A DNA stretch of 64,000 nt, from the NCBI GenBank assembly GCA_964498395.1, contig CAZCHE010000003.1, forward strand, positions 186,001 to 250,000, in the 5' to 3' direction. Below the pieces are notes generated by a model. That model had not been told where the DNA came from. It did not search any database and saw only the letters and a program-made list of their open reading frames with translations. The stretch comes from Parapedobacter sp964498395. GTDB taxonomy: Bacteria; Bacteroidota; Bacteroidia; Sphingobacteriales; Sphingobacteriaceae. Below, one piece after another: positions 52,510-60,388 of this stretch (positions within the stretch are counted from its first letter, which is position 1; every line of letters starts with the position of its first letter). A program made the position numbers and the translations under genes.

Positions 52510-54501
52510 GTGATGGAAAAACTGTGTATTACTTTGCTTGCTCTTGCCTTCGGGATACAAGCAGAAGCCCAACATGTGGAAGCAACGCGTGACACCTCTC
52601 AACTACTCGAAGAAGTAACGGTCACGGCCATTGTGAAACGGAAAATCGAGACCGAACTGAAAATGGCGGTATCCGTAGATGAATTTCTGGCCTCGTCCGA
52701 TAATATAAGCTTCATCAAACGGGGTGGTTATGCCTGGGAGCCATTGCTCAATAACATGAGTACGGAACGTTCCACCATCACGATAGACGGGATGCACGTT
52801 TTCGGCGCATGCACGGATAAAATGGATCCGATCACCTCGTATGTGGAAAGTAACAACCTTTCGACCATCGATATCATGTCGGGTCAGGGGGGCAGCCTGC
52901 ATGGTGCAACGGTGGCGGGAAGCATTGACCTGAAAAGAAAAAGCACACCGTTTGGCCTTGAAAAGAAATGGAGCGGGGCCTACCAAACCGGATTTGAATC
53001 CAACAACAACCAGTTTTTCAACCTCGGCAACCTGTCTTATTCCAGCGATAGGTTTGTGGCAGACGGAAGCATCGCTTTCCGGAAAGCAGGCAATTACCAC
53101 GATGGGAATAGCGGCGAAGTGAACCATTCGCAATATCAAAAATTCAATACGGCCGTGGGGCTGGCGTATAAGACAAGCCCTCTCTCATCGGTAAGGGTGG
53201 ATGCCATCTATGACCGGGCGGCAGATGTCGGTTTTCCTGCGCTCCCGATGGATTTGTGGCTTTCCCGGGCAATTATTACCTCGGCGACCTACAAACAATT
53301 GTTTGAAGAGGGCACACTAAAGGTTTGGGACACTAAGCTTTATTTCAATGCCGTGGAACACTATATGGACGACACCAAGCGTCCAGAAAACCTCGTACAC
53401 ATGGACATGCCGGGTTGGAGCACCACCTACGGATTGGTTTCCCGAGCCAACCTGAAAGAAGGCACTTACAGCTCCGAAATCCAGCTGAATGTGTACAACA
53501 ACCTGTCCATCGCCGAAATGACTATGTATCCACAAGACCGAAGTAACAAAACCATGTTTGCATATAGCTGGCCCTGGGTTACTACTCGTTTTGCGGGGCT
53601 TTCAATGAGTAATACGTGGGATATTTCAGCCATGAGCCGGTTGAATTTCGGGGGGTCTCTCGGTTGGAATTACAACCATTCCAAATACGTAGAGTTCAAC
53701 TGGATTTTCCACCCCGGCACGCCGCAGGAAAAAAACAGAATCTTGCCCGGCTTGCATGCCAGTTACGAATGGGATGTAGACCACTTCGATTTCGCTGTCG
53801 GAGCGGGGTACGGACATCGGGCACCGTCCGTTTCGGAGGGGTACGGGTATTATATTTATAATAGTTTTGACCGCTACGACTACGTCGGGAACCCCGACCT
53901 GAAAAACGAGATTTCTTATGAAGCCAATGCGCGCGCAGGGTTTAAGAATGAAAAGATGGGTATCGAAGTCAAGGTTAACTACTTCCATATCCAAAATTAC
54001 ATTGTGGGTAGGATTTTGAGTCTGGGAAGCCCGATGAATTACCAATCGGTTGGGGTGAAGGGGTACACGTCATTGGACCACGCCAAACTTTTCAATGCGA
54101 CGCTGAATGCCAGCTACGATATCCTCCACCATCTGCACTGGAAAGGAACGCTCACATACGCAAGGGCAACGAACGACAAAAAAGGGAACCTCCCTTTCAT
54201 CCGTCCGCTAAGCTACCAGACATCGCTCCATTTCATGCATGGGAAATTTGGTTTCCAAACGTCGCTACACGGTGATTTTGCACACAAAAACTACAGCCCT
54301 GAATATGGTGAGGACCTCACACCACCCTATAACATATCGAATGTCTCTGCGGACTACACATTCAGCTTCCGAAACTATCGCGCCGTTTTGCAGGTGGGTG
54401 CTGAAAACCTGTTCAACGAATATTATAGCACATATGCCGATTGGGGCAATATACCACGGATGGGCCGGAATATTTTCACTTCCCTAAACTTCAATTTTTG
54501 A
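52510..54501 (+). CDS. TonB-dependent receptor with OprC-type copper site
   Basis: 663 residues. A signal peptide is followed by a TonB box (LEEVTVTA), a plug domain (residues ~40-150) and a 22-strand barrel ending in FTSLNFNF. Two motifs match the copper site of OprC/NosA receptors. One is Cys-x3-Met (Cys101, Met105) in FGACTDKMDPITSYVE. The other is His-x-Met (His284, Met286) in VEHYMDDTKRP. The wider MDPxTSYV and HxMD contexts also fit. The spacing of ~180 residues is as I recall for OprC. Unlike SusC proteins it lacks the N-terminal CarbopepD-like domain. Predicted substrate: copper ions. Confidence 0.87.
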   Translation: MMEKLCITLLALAFGIQAEAQHVEATRDTSQLLEEVTVTAIVKRKIETELKMAVSVDEFLASSDNISFIKRGGYAWEPLLNNMSTERSTITIDGMHVFGACTDKMDPITSYVESNNLSTIDIMSGQGGSLHGATVAGSIDLKRKSTPFGLEKKWSGAYQTGFESNNNQFFNLGNLSYSSDRFVADGSIAFRKAGNYHDGNSGEVNHSQYQKFNTAVGLAYKTSPLSSVRVDAIYDRAADVGFPALPMDLWLSRAIITSATYKQLFEEGTLKVWDTKLYFNAVEHYMDDTKRPENLVHMDMPGWSTTYGLVSRANLKEGTYSSEIQLNVYNNLSIAEMTMYPQDRSNKTMFAYSWPWVTTRFAGLSMSNTWDISAMSRLNFGGSLGWNYNHSKYVEFNWIFHPGTPQEKNRILPGLHASYEWDVDHFDFAVGAGYGHRAPSVSEGYGYYIYNSFDRYDYVGNPDLKNEISYEANARAGFKNEKMGIEVKVNYFHIQNYIVGRILSLGSPMNYQSVGVKGYTSLDHAKLFNATLNASYDILHHLHWKGTLTYARATNDKKGNLPFIRPLSYQTSLHFMHGKFGFQTSLHGDFAHKNYSPEYGEDLTPPYNISNVSADYTFSFRNYRAVLQVGAENLFNEYYSTYADWGNIPRMGRNIFTSLNFNF

Positions 54502-54502
54502 G

Positions 54503-54868
54503 ATGAAACGGGTTTTTAGTGTGCTGTTAATCGCATTATCCGTGCTGATCGGTTTTCAGCAAGCGCTCATCGTCGTGCACTTCAAGCTGAACCGGCAGGT
54601 AATCGAATACGAGTTTTGCGTGAACAAAAACAACCCGGATTTGCAATGCCACGGAACGTGTTTCTTGAAAAAACGCTTGCTGGAAAGTGAAAACACGAAT
54701 ACCGCTTCGGTCTACAAGTACCAAAAGGTAGATGTATTACCCATCTCAACCACGAGATTCGAAGCAAGAAACATCATGATTGAATTACAGGGCAACATAC
54801 CCGTCTACAAGGAAATCCGTTATACGGAACCCTGTCGGGAAATCTTTGTGCCGCCACCGATCGGCTGA
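54503..54868 (+). CDS. Small membrane-anchored Cys-signature protein, copy 2 (unknown function)
   Basis: 121 residues, ATG start two bases after the receptor stop. The N-terminal helix is VFSVLLIALSVLIGFQQALIVV. The signature FCVNKNNPDLQCHGTCFLKK follows, identical in spacing (C-x9-C-x3-C) and in NK-x2-P-x-LQC-x-G-x-C-x-L-x-K to the protein at 51090-51458. The Pro-rich C-terminus (VPPPIG) also resembles it. A further Cys lies in TEPCREI. The pair flanks the lipoprotein-receptor genes, implying a linked role in metal handling. Confidence 0.74.
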   Translation: MKRVFSVLLIALSVLIGFQQALIVVHFKLNRQVIEYEFCVNKNNPDLQCHGTCFLKKRLLESENTNTASVYKYQKVDVLPISTTRFEARNIMIELQGNIPVYKEIRYTEPCREIFVPPPIG

Positions 54869-54939
54869 ATTATCTACCTGAACTTAGTCAGCATCTTCGT
54901 TAAATCAGAAATCTTAATCAAATTAAAAATTAAAAAACA

Positions 54940-55800
54940 ATGAAAACACCAATAAAATATTTCATTTTGTTCGTTGCTGTATCGGTATTGGCATCCTGTA
55001 GCAAGGACGAAGACAATCCTGTAGCCAATAACATCACCCTGCATTTCAACAATACGTTTAGAAATACGACCATCGTGCTTGGCGACGCCACATCTTCCAC
55101 GGCTACAATCAACACTTCTGCCGAGGGCCAGATCCACCACTTTTCAGAATTGAAATACGTCATCAGTAATATCCGCCTGGTAAAAGTGGACGGTGCAGAA
55201 ATCCCCTATCATATCAGCGATTTGGATAAGGGGGCAACCGTGGTAAACCACGCCAAACCGCAGACGTTGGATTTTGTGCTAAGCAATATTCCGGCAGGCG
55301 AATACAAACAGCTGAAATTAGGTTTGGGGGTGAAACCGGAGCTAAACACCTTGGACGAGGCAAGGTTCCCTAATTTTTATGCGGAAGCAAGTGCCAACGA
55401 CACCAAAATGCATTGGGAATGGGGAACGGGGTATCGGTTCACCAAGATTGAAGGGTTCTACGATACCGACCAAAAGGAGCTGTCTATCCATACTGGAAGT
55501 ACCGTTGAGGGCACCAATGGGGAACCCGACACCTATACGCAGGGGGTAGACGCCTACCGGGATATCACCCTGACACTTCCTGACCACGCGGTCGTTGGCA
55601 GAAATGCGCCCCGAATTATTATCAATGCAGATTTTGACAAACTGTTGAGTGGGAAGACCAATACGATTACGTTGGGGGCCGGCAACGCCACCCCTAGCGT
55701 CCACACGGCAGCCAATATGGTGTTGTTTGTCGATAACCTGGGCGGAAATGGCTCCAGTGACCTATCGGGAATGTTTTCTATCTATAGCGTAGAAAATTAA
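54940..55800 (+). CDS. MbnP-family copper-binding-type lipoprotein
   Basis: 286 residues with a lipoprotein signal (SVLASCSKDED). MbnP landmarks: the N-terminal beta strand ITLHFNNTF, IHHFSELKYVISNIRLVKVDG, the conserved YxL-type FVLSNIPAGEYKQLKLGLGV, and the Trp-rich MHWEWGTGYRFTKIEGFY (Trp159, Trp161). In methanobactin producers MbnP carries a kynurenine made from Trp by the partner MbnH, and it binds copper. The di-haem gene directly downstream (55870-56892) fits this pairing. No methanobactin synthesis genes are seen in the window. Confidence 0.85.
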   Translation: MKTPIKYFILFVAVSVLASCSKDEDNPVANNITLHFNNTFRNTTIVLGDATSSTATINTSAEGQIHHFSELKYVISNIRLVKVDGAEIPYHISDLDKGATVVNHAKPQTLDFVLSNIPAGEYKQLKLGLGVKPELNTLDEARFPNFYAEASANDTKMHWEWGTGYRFTKIEGFYDTDQKELSIHTGSTVEGTNGEPDTYTQGVDAYRDITLTLPDHAVVGRNAPRIIINADFDKLLSGKTNTITLGAGNATPSVHTAANMVLFVDNLGGNGSSDLSGMFSIYSVEN

Positions 55801-55869
55801 AATGGAAAACGAGCGCCATCGGAAAGAACAAGAACTGGTGGCGCTCTTCCAACATGTCGTCTGAGTAGC

Positions 55870-56892
55870 ATGAACAAGATCATCCTAATTTTATCCATCT
55901 TATTGCTGTTGCTGTCCTGCCACGGCGAAGATATTATTGAGCCGACACCGTACGAAAACCCCGAAATACCGTTGCAAATACCAGCCGGATTTCCGCCGTT
56001 GAACCCCGCAGTAGACGGAAACAGACCCACCAAATACGGGGTGGAATTAGGCGAAAGATTATTCCACGAGAAAAAATTAAGTGGCAATAACACGATTTCA
56101 TGTGCCAGTTGCCACCAGCAATCCAGCGCGTTTGCCGACAACAACGTCCAAGCCATCGGGATTTACGGCAGGGTCGGGCTCCGGAATACGCCACCCATCC
56201 AAAACCTGGCATTCATGAAGTTCTATAATTTGGATGGCAGCAAACTTACACTAGAAAGCCAACCGTTGGTTCCCATCATCACCCACGAAGAAATGGATTC
56301 ATCCATTCTGGAAGCCATCGAAAAAATCAAGGGTGAACCGGACTATCGGGAGTTGTTCAGAAAAGCATTCGGCAATGAAGACATCACCCCGGAAAGAATT
56401 TACCGAAGTATTGCGCAATATGAATACACGCTGATTTCTGCCAATAGCAAGTATGATAAAGTGATGCGCAACGAGGGAGAAACATTCACGGAAAGCGAAG
56501 TGCGGGGCTACCAAATTTTTCAGCAAAAATGTGAAAGCTGCCACAGCACAGCATTGTTTACAGACCAAAGTTTCCGAAATGTCGGCTTTCCGTTGAACCC
56601 CAGCATAGAAGAAGCAGGTCGGGCGCGAGTCACCGCGATTCAGGCAGACTACATGAGCTTCAGGGTGCCTTCTTTGCGGAATGCCGAATATACGGCGCCT
56701 TACGGTAGCTTCGGCCAATTTCCGACATTGAAAGCTGTTTTGGACTATTTTGACCAAGGTGTTTTGGATACAGACAACCTCGACCCCCTTATAAAAGAAA
56801 ACGGCAACAGGATACCAATAAGCGAACGAGAAAAAGAGGATATAATAGCGTTTATCAAGACGTTAAGCGACAGCACATTTCTAGGGAAGTGA
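55870..56892 (+). CDS. Di-haem cytochrome c peroxidase/MbnH-like lipoprotein (MauG family)
   Basis: 340 residues. The lipoprotein signal reads LLLLLSCHG. Two haem c attachment motifs are Cys78-x2-Cys81-His82 (CASCH) and Cys221-x2-Cys224-His225 (CESCH). CCP/MauG-type blocks include GERLFHEKKLSGNNTISCASC, GLRNTPPIQNLAF, ITHEEM and FRVPSLRNAEYTAPYGSFGQFPTL. The usual FFWDGR stretch reads FYNLDG. It follows the MbnP gene by ~70 bases. The MbnH role (oxidising Trp of MbnP) is more likely than peroxide detoxification given the context. Confidence 0.87.
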   Translation: MNKIILILSILLLLLSCHGEDIIEPTPYENPEIPLQIPAGFPPLNPAVDGNRPTKYGVELGERLFHEKKLSGNNTISCASCHQQSSAFADNNVQAIGIYGRVGLRNTPPIQNLAFMKFYNLDGSKLTLESQPLVPIITHEEMDSSILEAIEKIKGEPDYRELFRKAFGNEDITPERIYRSIAQYEYTLISANSKYDKVMRNEGETFTESEVRGYQIFQQKCESCHSTALFTDQSFRNVGFPLNPSIEEAGRARVTAIQADYMSFRVPSLRNAEYTAPYGSFGQFPTLKAVLDYFDQGVLDTDNLDPLIKENGNRIPISEREKEDIIAFIKTLSDSTFLGK

Positions 56893-57091
56893 CGTAAAAA
56901 GGGGGTGAGTTCCAATAGCAAACGCACCTTAAAATGAAAGCTCGCGTCAACGACAGCAACTTCTATAATCTCTCCAAAAACCAGCTATAAGCTGCAATAC
57001 TCAGTGAACAAGGCAACCGCATGTAAGAAACGAATATTTACGGCAAGCAAAATTAAACGCAGGTGCCCTGACTCTGTATACACATTTTTAC

Positions 57092-57099
57092 TAAATTTG
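57092..57099 (+). promoter_or_regulatory. Candidate -7 box (TAAATTTG) for the hypothetical gene at 57185
   Basis: A perfect TAnnTTTG match in the 292-base spacer after the di-haem gene. The upstream element is weak (CTG, 21-base spacing). Besides this box I see no gene or RNA in 56893-57184. Confidence 0.35.
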
Positions 57100-57184
57100 G
57101 ATGATATATAGAAATGTCATCAACCGGTTAGGTGTCCAACCAATCCCCAACCGTTAACGAAATTCGCAACCATCATAGTTGAAT

Positions 57185-57787
57185 ATGAAAAATAGAAAAA
57201 AATCGGCATTGAAATACTTGATAGAACTATCTATAGTCGCTTTCGGGGTTGTGTTGGGACTCATGGTCAGTGAGTGCCGTTCAAAAATCAAAATCAAAGA
57301 AAATGTCCAAAATTCCAGGGCTTTAATCATCAACGAACTGGAAGCAAATTTGACTGCGTTAACCAATGCTGTTAACTATCACCAGAAAATTAAAAATGGA
57401 TTCGATAGTTTGAAAACGGATATCCCCACGGAAACCCTTCTTCTACCCTATTTCCCAAAAAATAAATTCAGACATGAAGAAATTCCGGGTTGGAACGGCT
57501 TGGGAATCGTCAACATAGAAGATGTCGCATTTGAAAGTGCTAAAATTGGCAGTATATTCCAACACATGGACATTGACGAAATCGAACAGATATCTTCCAT
57601 ATATAGGGAACTACACAACTTATCAAATCATGGGAGTAATATAAAAGACAAATTTCTATCTATGAACTCCGACACAAAAATATTAGATGTCGTAGGTGTT
57701 TTGGAGATGGTAATTGGCGAATACTTGAATAATGAAAGACACCTGAAAACAGAACTGGAAAAAACAATCCAAAAACTCAACAAATGA
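57185..57787 (+). CDS. Single-pass membrane protein of unknown function
   Basis: 200 residues from ATG 57185 (an in-frame TTG is six bases earlier). A basic N-terminus (NMKNRKKSALK) is followed by one membrane helix (YLIELSIVAFGVVLGLMVSE) and a predicted helical, partly coiled-coil domain (VQNSRALIINELEANLTALTNAVNYHQK ... HLKTELEKTIQKLNK). The layout recalls DUF6090-like Bacteroidota proteins. Its A+T-rich composition differs from its neighbours. It is not obviously part of either the copper locus or the pigment operon. Confidence 0.6.
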   Translation: MKNRKKSALKYLIELSIVAFGVVLGLMVSECRSKIKIKENVQNSRALIINELEANLTALTNAVNYHQKIKNGFDSLKTDIPTETLLLPYFPKNKFRHEEIPGWNGLGIVNIEDVAFESAKIGSIFQHMDIDEIEQISSIYRELHNLSNHGSNIKDKFLSMNSDTKILDVVGVLEMVIGEYLNNERHLKTELEKTIQKLNK

Positions 57788-57935
57788 GCGCATTAAGACA
57801 TGTGTTACCACGACATAACAACCCAATAAAACCGTTTTACTTCAGCAGCGGCAGTATCTAAACTTGGTGTTTCCCTCGGTATAACCTTTACAATCCCATT
57901 CACCATAATTCCCCAACTTTCCTTATTTTCGCCAC

Positions 57936-58688
57936 ATGGAGGAAACCATTCGGGTAGACCAGTTGTCAAAACGATATGCCGGCAGCGATCGATATGCGTT
58001 GAAAGAATTGTCGCTTGCTATAAAAAAACGAGAAATCTTCGGTTTGCTTGGCCCTAATGGTGCTGGCAAGACCACCCTGATCTCCATTCTCTGCGGAATG
58101 GTGAAACCCACCTCCGGCGAATTATGGTTCAATGACCTCAACTATCGGCAACATCGGCGCAAAATTCAGCGGTACATCGGCGTAGTGCCCCAGGAATATG
58201 CGCTATACCCTACCCTTACCGCTGTTGAAAATCTCTATTATTTCGGCAGCCTATACGGTCTCTCCTCCTCGGATTTAAGGCAACGCATCGCGGACGGACT
58301 GGAACGAGTCGGGCTGACGGACTTTGCCCAAAAACCCATCAAAACATTCTCGGGCGGCATGCAACGGCGGGTGAATATCCTGGCTGGCATCTTGCATCGC
58401 CCAGATGTACTATTTCTGGATGAACCCACCGTGGGCGTAGATGTCCACTCCAAGGAAGTGATTATGGCCCTGCTCAAAGAACTGAACACGCAGGGCACCA
58501 CCATCATCTACAGTTCCCACCACCTCAATGAAGCGCAGCACTTCTGCACCAAGATTGCCATCATCGACGAGGGGAAAATCATCGTAGAGGGCCAACCCCA
58601 ACAGCTTATTTCCAATGTTGCGGGGGCCACCACGTTGGAAAACGTTTTCATTCATCTTACCGGAAGCCAACTCAGGGATTATGCATAA
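57936..58688 (+). CDS. ABC transporter ATP-binding protein (pigment cluster exporter)
   Basis: 250 residues. Walker A is GPNGAGKTTL, the Q-loop VPQEYALYP, the signature FSGGMQRRVNI and Walker B VLFLDEPTVGVD, followed by the switch His in IYSSHHLNEA. It overlaps the permease gene by eight bases. ABC-2 exporters of this type are regular members of flexirubin clusters and are thought to move the pigment or its precursor toward the outer membrane (inference). Confidence 0.92.
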   Translation: MEETIRVDQLSKRYAGSDRYALKELSLAIKKREIFGLLGPNGAGKTTLISILCGMVKPTSGELWFNDLNYRQHRRKIQRYIGVVPQEYALYPTLTAVENLYYFGSLYGLSSSDLRQRIADGLERVGLTDFAQKPIKTFSGGMQRRVNILAGILHRPDVLFLDEPTVGVDVHSKEVIMALLKELNTQGTTIIYSSHHLNEAQHFCTKIAIIDEGKIIVEGQPQQLISNVAGATTLENVFIHLTGSQLRDYA

Positions 58689-59970
58689 ACTCATGGTATC
58701 GGCCTACAAGGAAGTCGTATTGCTGCTCCGTGACTGGGGCGGATTGGCCATTCTGTTCTTTATGCCGTCTGTACTGATCATCACCATTACACTCATTCAG
58801 GAAAGCACGTTCAAGGCGGTGGGCGAATCGGCACTCCCCATCGTATTGGTAGATGAAGACCGAGGTGAGGTTGGCCAACTCATTTCCCAAAACCTCTCGG
58901 AAGCGCCCAATGTACAACTGGTCACCGAGGCCAACGGCCAACCCATCACTGATGAACGGGCTCGCGAATTGGTGGCTGACGGCAAGTACCAGATTGCGTT
59001 GGTCATCCCGACGGGGATTAGCCAAGAGCTGAATGAGAAAGTAAACCATAACGTCGACAAAATCCTCGGGGAATTTGCGTTGACCGAAACCGTCCCCAGC
59101 GGCAAGAAGCCGGAAAAACCCACTTGGAACACCAAGGAAATCAATATCTATTTTGACCCCGCTGCCGGGCAGGCTTTCCGCAATTCGGTGAAAAACAACA
59201 TCGAAAAAATGCTTTCCAAAGTGGAGGTCGAGAAAATCTACGCGGTTTTCCAAGACCAGATGGGGCTGGAAGAAGATCCGGTGCTACTCAGCGAAGAAAT
59301 CATCACCTTTAAAGAAACCATCGCCCAAAAGGGCGAAGATGGCATCATCCCCAACGCCGTGCAGCATAATGTGCCCGCATGGATTTTGTTTGGGATATTT
59401 TTCATTGTCGTACCCTTGGGAATAAACCTCGTCAAGGAGAAAAATTTGGGCACGTACATCCGCCTACGCACCAGTCCGGTCTCTTATGCCATTATCCTAG
59501 GTGGCAAAATCATTACGTATACCGTCATTTGCTTGATCCAATTTGCGTTGATGCTGCTCATCGCCAAATACATCTTTCCGCTTATCGGACTGATTGAATT
59601 TGATCCCGGATCACAGCTCCCACTCATGGTGCTCATTGCCTTTGTCTCCGGTTTGGCGGCCATCGGATTGGGTATCCTCATCGGCACGATCGCGGAAACC
59701 CAAGAGCAGTCGGCCCCTTTCGGAGCCATATTTGTCATTATCCTTGCCGCGTTGGGTGGCGTATGGGTACCGACGTTCATTATGCCCGAGATCATGCAAA
59801 AAGTATCTGCTTTTTCTCCCATGAATTGGGGCATATCGGCTTTTTACGACGTCATCCTGCGTAACGGTACAGCCGCCGATATCGCCCTCCCTCTCGGCTA
59901 TTTGTTTTTGTTTTTTATATTTACGCTATTGGTGGCCATCATATACGACAAGCGCCATCAAACCAATTAA
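58681..59970 (+). CDS. ABC-2 type permease (pigment cluster exporter)
   Basis: 429 residues from ATG 58681 (MHKLMVSAYKEVVLLLRDWGGLAILFFMPSVLIITITL). One N-terminal membrane helix, a ~200-residue extracytoplasmic domain and five C-terminal helices make the YhhJ/ABC2_membrane_3 layout (ILFGIFFIVVPLGINLVKEKNLGTYIRLRTSP). The frame is open 22 codons further upstream inside the ATPase gene, but that part is not conserved. It is translationally coupled to the ATPase. Confidence 0.9.
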   Translation: MHKLMVSAYKEVVLLLRDWGGLAILFFMPSVLIITITLIQESTFKAVGESALPIVLVDEDRGEVGQLISQNLSEAPNVQLVTEANGQPITDERARELVADGKYQIALVIPTGISQELNEKVNHNVDKILGEFALTETVPSGKKPEKPTWNTKEINIYFDPAAGQAFRNSVKNNIEKMLSKVEVEKIYAVFQDQMGLEEDPVLLSEEIITFKETIAQKGEDGIIPNAVQHNVPAWILFGIFFIVVPLGINLVKEKNLGTYIRLRTSPVSYAIILGGKIITYTVICLIQFALMLLIAKYIFPLIGLIEFDPGSQLPLMVLIAFVSGLAAIGLGILIGTIAETQEQSAPFGAIFVIILAALGGVWVPTFIMPEIMQKVSAFSPMNWGISAFYDVILRNGTAADIALPLGYLFLFFIFTLLVAIIYDKRHQTN

Positions 59971-59977
59971 TCCCGAC

Positions 59978-60388
59978 ATGCTCAAACACGCTACTAAATT
60001 CCGTGTACGTTTCAACGAAACCGATCCTTTGGGTATCGTGTGGCATGGGCATTACATCACCTATTTTGAAGACGGGCGCGAAGCGTTCGGCGAGGCGTTT
60101 GGCATCTCCTATCGGGATATCAAAGCCAATGGTTTCCTCGCACCCATCGTGAAATGCACCTGTGAATACAAATCTCCCTTACGACACGGCGATTGGGCCG
60201 AAATCGAAACGACATTCATCAATAATGCTGCGGCCAAAATGGTATTCCAATACAAGATCCGTAACGCAGCCAGACAAATCGTGGCCACGGGAGAAACCGT
60301 ACAGGTATTTACCGATTCGGATGGGGAATTGATATTGACCAATCCTCCATTTTTCGCTACGTGGAAAGCAAAGCATGGACTGTCATGA
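59978..60388 (+). CDS. Acyl-CoA/ACP thioesterase (4HBT, YbgC-like hot-dog)
   Basis: 136 residues. The active-site-type motif ETDPLGIVWHGHYITYFEDGREAFGEAFGISY matches 4-hydroxybenzoyl-CoA thioesterase family members, with Asp and the following Gly/His region present. It lies 7 bases after the permease and overlaps the next ketosynthase gene by four bases. It probably releases or edits polyene acyl thioesters. Confidence 0.88.
   Translation: MLKHATKFRVRFNETDPLGIVWHGHYITYFEDGREAFGEAFGISYRDIKANGFLAPIVKCTCEYKSPLRHGDWAEIETTFINNAAAKMVFQYKIRNAARQIVATGETVQVFTDSDGELILTNPPFFATWKAKHGLS

Noticed and set aside
55870..56892. Plain peroxide-detoxifying cytochrome c peroxidase
   Set aside because: The direct MbnP neighbour and the lipoprotein anchor favour an MbnH/MauG-type role, though peroxidase activity is not excluded.
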